Of a stretch of 5,166 nt of DNA, positions 4,952 through 5,166 are shown in pieces. Source of the DNA: Methylocystaceae bacterium (lineage in GTDB: Bacteria > Pseudomonadota > Alphaproteobacteria > Rhizobiales > Beijerinckiaceae); NCBI GenBank assembly GCA_003152255.1, contig PLZT01000700.1, positions 1 to 5,166 on the forward strand, in the 5' to 3' direction. Both the position numbers and the translations under genes were made by a program. The stretch's first letter is position 1. Each line of letters begins with the position of its first letter. Under the pieces are notes generated by a model. The model did no database searches, was not told the origin of the DNA, and worked only from the letters and a program-made list of their open reading frames with translations.

Positions 4952-5166
4952 ATGAAGCCGATGACGACCGACGACTACCGTTTAGAGCGCGACTCCTTTG
5001 GCGACATCGCCGTTCCCGCGAGCGCCTATTGGGGCGCCCAGACCCAGCGCTCGTTGGAGAATTTCCCCATCGGCGGACAGCGCATGCCGATCCAGGTCAT
5101 TCACGCGCTGGCGCGGGTCAAGCGCGCCGCCGCGCGAGTGAACGCGGCCAAGGGGCTGATCAAACC
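4952..5166 (+). CDS. fumC: class II fumarate hydratase, N-terminal part (3' partial)
   Basis: Class II fumarase converts fumarate to L-malate in the citric acid cycle; it is an iron-free cytoplasmic tetramer. Only the first 71 codons are inside the window, out of about 460-470 in the family, so the catalytic residues and the GSSxMPxKxNP signature cannot be checked. The visible part matches the FumC N-terminus closely: [19 protein letters not shown], then [19 protein letters not shown], then [16 protein letters not shown]. Aspartase and other members of the superfamily share WGAQTQR, but SLENF and [12 protein letters not shown] favour fumarase. Two in-frame starts exist, ATG 4952 and ATG 4961; neither has a good ribosome site, and I give the longer. 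It lies 64 bases after ecfG and has no EcfG promoter of its own that I can see. Confidence 0.9.
   Translation, partial: MKPMTTDDYRLERDSFGDIAVPASAYWGAQTQRSLENFPIGGQRMPIQVIHALARVKRAAARVNAAKGLIK

Overview
The window looks like chromosomal DNA of an alphaproteobacterium of the Rhizobiales/Hyphomicrobiales type. The evidence is high GC, a complete PhyR-NepR-EcfG general stress cassette (known only from Alphaproteobacteria), and an rpoN-hpf-ptsN block. A methylotroph of the Methylocystis/Methylosinus or Beijerinckiaceae group is my guess from overall impression; nothing in the window proves it.

Layout. Bases 1-849 hold the C-terminal part of sigma-54 (rpoN), cut by the left edge. After a 346-base gap comes hpf (long ribosome hibernation factor), then a 174-base gap with two hairpins, then ptsN (EIIA-Ntr), all on the + strand. 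A short convergent gap with a perfect 16-bp GC palindrome separates ptsN from a small minus-strand gene for a KGG-repeat, GsiB/YciG-like stress protein. Upstream of that gene on the minus strand lies phyR, with its own terminator-like hairpin overlapping its stop codon. phyR is divergent from nepR-ecfG on the + strand. The window ends in the first 71 codons of a class II fumarase gene (fumC).

How the genes work together. The left block joins sigma-54, the nitrogen phosphotransferase regulator and ribosome hibernation, a conserved neighbourhood in Proteobacteria. The right block is the partner-switch of the general stress response. Phosphorylated PhyR uses its sigma-like domain to take the anti-sigma factor NepR away from EcfG, and freed EcfG transcribes stress genes. 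A perfect EcfG-type promoter, GGAAC-N16-CGTT, lies at 3866-3890 before nepR-ecfG, so the cassette is very probably autoregulated. I found no such site before phyR or before the KGG gene. No sensor kinase of the PhyK type is in the window.

Nothing here is clearly a new system. The points most worth a second look are: the dyad centred on the EcfG -10 element; the long leader or N-terminal extension of nepR; the probable TTG start of ecfG overlapping the nepR stop; the exact 25-residue tandem repeat in the KGG protein; and the hairpin plus T-tract on the + strand between phyR and the KGG gene, where no + strand gene is known.
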